Shown one piece after another: positions 63,884 to 64,000 of a DNA stretch of 64,000 nt. The position numbers and the translations under genes were made by a program. How positions within the stretch are numbered: position 1 is the stretch's first letter; every line of letters begins with the position of its first letter. Below the pieces are notes generated by a model. The model was not told where the DNA came from. It made no database searches and saw nothing but the letters and a program-made list of their open reading frames with translations. Source of the DNA: DATFVA01 sp963745945. Its GTDB lineage: Bacteria; Bacteroidota; Ignavibacteria; Ignavibacteriales; Ignavibacteriaceae. The stretch covers positions 62,001 to 126,000 of the forward strand of contig CAVUZG010000002.1 in the NCBI GenBank assembly GCA_963745945.1. The letters run 5' to 3'.

Positions 63884-63917
63884 GTCATTTCGATGGAGCG
63901 AAGCGACTGAGAAATCT
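63884..63917 (+). repeat. GTCATTTCGA...GAAATCT palindrome
   Basis: GTCATTTCGATGGAGCGAAG, then CGACTGAGAAATCT. Convergent with 63928-63961 across AACGCCCAAA, close to the spacer of the 58.0 kb pair. Confidence 0.75.
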
Positions 63918-63927
63918 AACGCCCAAA

Positions 63928-63961
63928 AAGATTTCTCCTCCCTTAGGGTCGTCGAAATGAC
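63928..63961 (-). repeat. AGATTTC...GAAATGAC palindrome
   Basis: Right partner of the 63884-63917 element, with ends AGATTTCTCCTCCC and GTCGTCGAAATGAC. Confidence 0.7.
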
Positions 63962-64000
63962 TCGAGAATGAAGATCGTCATATCGACGAATTATATGTGG

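Larger units (their letters stand above)
63248..64000. other. Intergenic end of window, with palindromes
   Basis: A 753-base stretch with no convincing gene before the window ends. Bases 63248-63520 hold no recognised signal. From 63528 it has palindromes at 63528-63554, 63569-63600, 63729-63753, 63818-63852, 63884-63917, 63928-63961 and a partial one from 63977, plus a CCTGCC...GGCAGG hairpin at 63639-63678. Confidence 0.65.

Overview
The window looks like a chromosome segment of an uncultured or little-studied member of the Ignavibacteria or a close relative in the Bacteroidota/Chlorobiota group. The evidence is low GC with long AT-rich spacers, weak or absent Shine-Dalgarno sequences, promoters of the Bacteroidota type (TTG-N20-TAnnTTTG), C-terminal NYPNPF-type secretion/sorting domains, a C25 (gingipain-like) peptidase and a complete menaquinone pathway. 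No rRNA, tRNA, CRISPR array, insertion sequence or prophage was seen.

Layout. 1-4.3 kb: a MoxR AAA+ ATPase cut by the window edge, an RlmI-type rRNA methyltransferase, a thiamine-binding MTH1187-type protein, a membrane protein and a HAD phosphatase. 4.4-22.5 kb: one long minus-strand run. Read 5' to 3' it holds a TPR lipoprotein, a DUF4292 lipoprotein, an EnvC-like factor, a Wzx-type flippase, UDP-galactopyranose mutase, a galactofuranosyl-type GT2, three GT4 glycosyltransferases, a WecG/TagA-type transferase, a large secreted C25 peptidase and an outer-membrane barrel. This is a surface-glycan locus (probably galactofuranose-containing) joined to envelope and secretion genes. 22.6-28.2 kb: an ATP-grasp protein, barrels and two low-complexity lipoproteins. 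28.3-38.8 kb: rsgA, then a tight menF-D-H-B-A-C-E operon that meets a hotdog thioesterase (candidate MenI) and a nitrilase. 38.9-42.2 kb: a secreted FG-GAP repeat protein and asd.

42.4-53.5 kb: a soluble NtrB-like kinase and an NtrC-like sigma-54 activator, a small receiver protein, a GNAT enzyme, and then a cytochrome operon. The operon encodes a monohaem c, a 13-haem c fused to a b-type membrane domain, a 19-haem c with a C-terminal anchor, a stand-alone b-type membrane cytochrome and a heptahaem NapC/NirT-like protein with three N-terminal helices. In family terms this resembles the Geobacter inner-membrane quinol-oxidising cytochromes (CbcL-, CbcB- and ImcH-like), next to the genes that make the menaquinone they would use. 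It is the strongest candidate for an undescribed system here: a low-potential menaquinol-to-periplasm electron route. No outer-membrane porin-cytochrome conduit is visible in the window.

53.7-64 kb: a giant seven-PAS histidine kinase, then a repeat-rich tract with a GIY-YIG protein, a Wzi-like barrel, a DUF559 nuclease and a sugar transferase. The intergenic DNA here is packed with palindromes that begin GTCA and end ATCT. Their stems vary, in places by compensating changes, and they often sit as convergent pairs. Two such elements also lie at 4.3 kb and one at 2.3 kb.

Seven genes are each broken by one single-base frameshift, mostly in short homopolymers and with no other decay. I read these as probable consensus errors and annotate each as one gene. 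All functional calls come from reading motifs by eye; no search was run.
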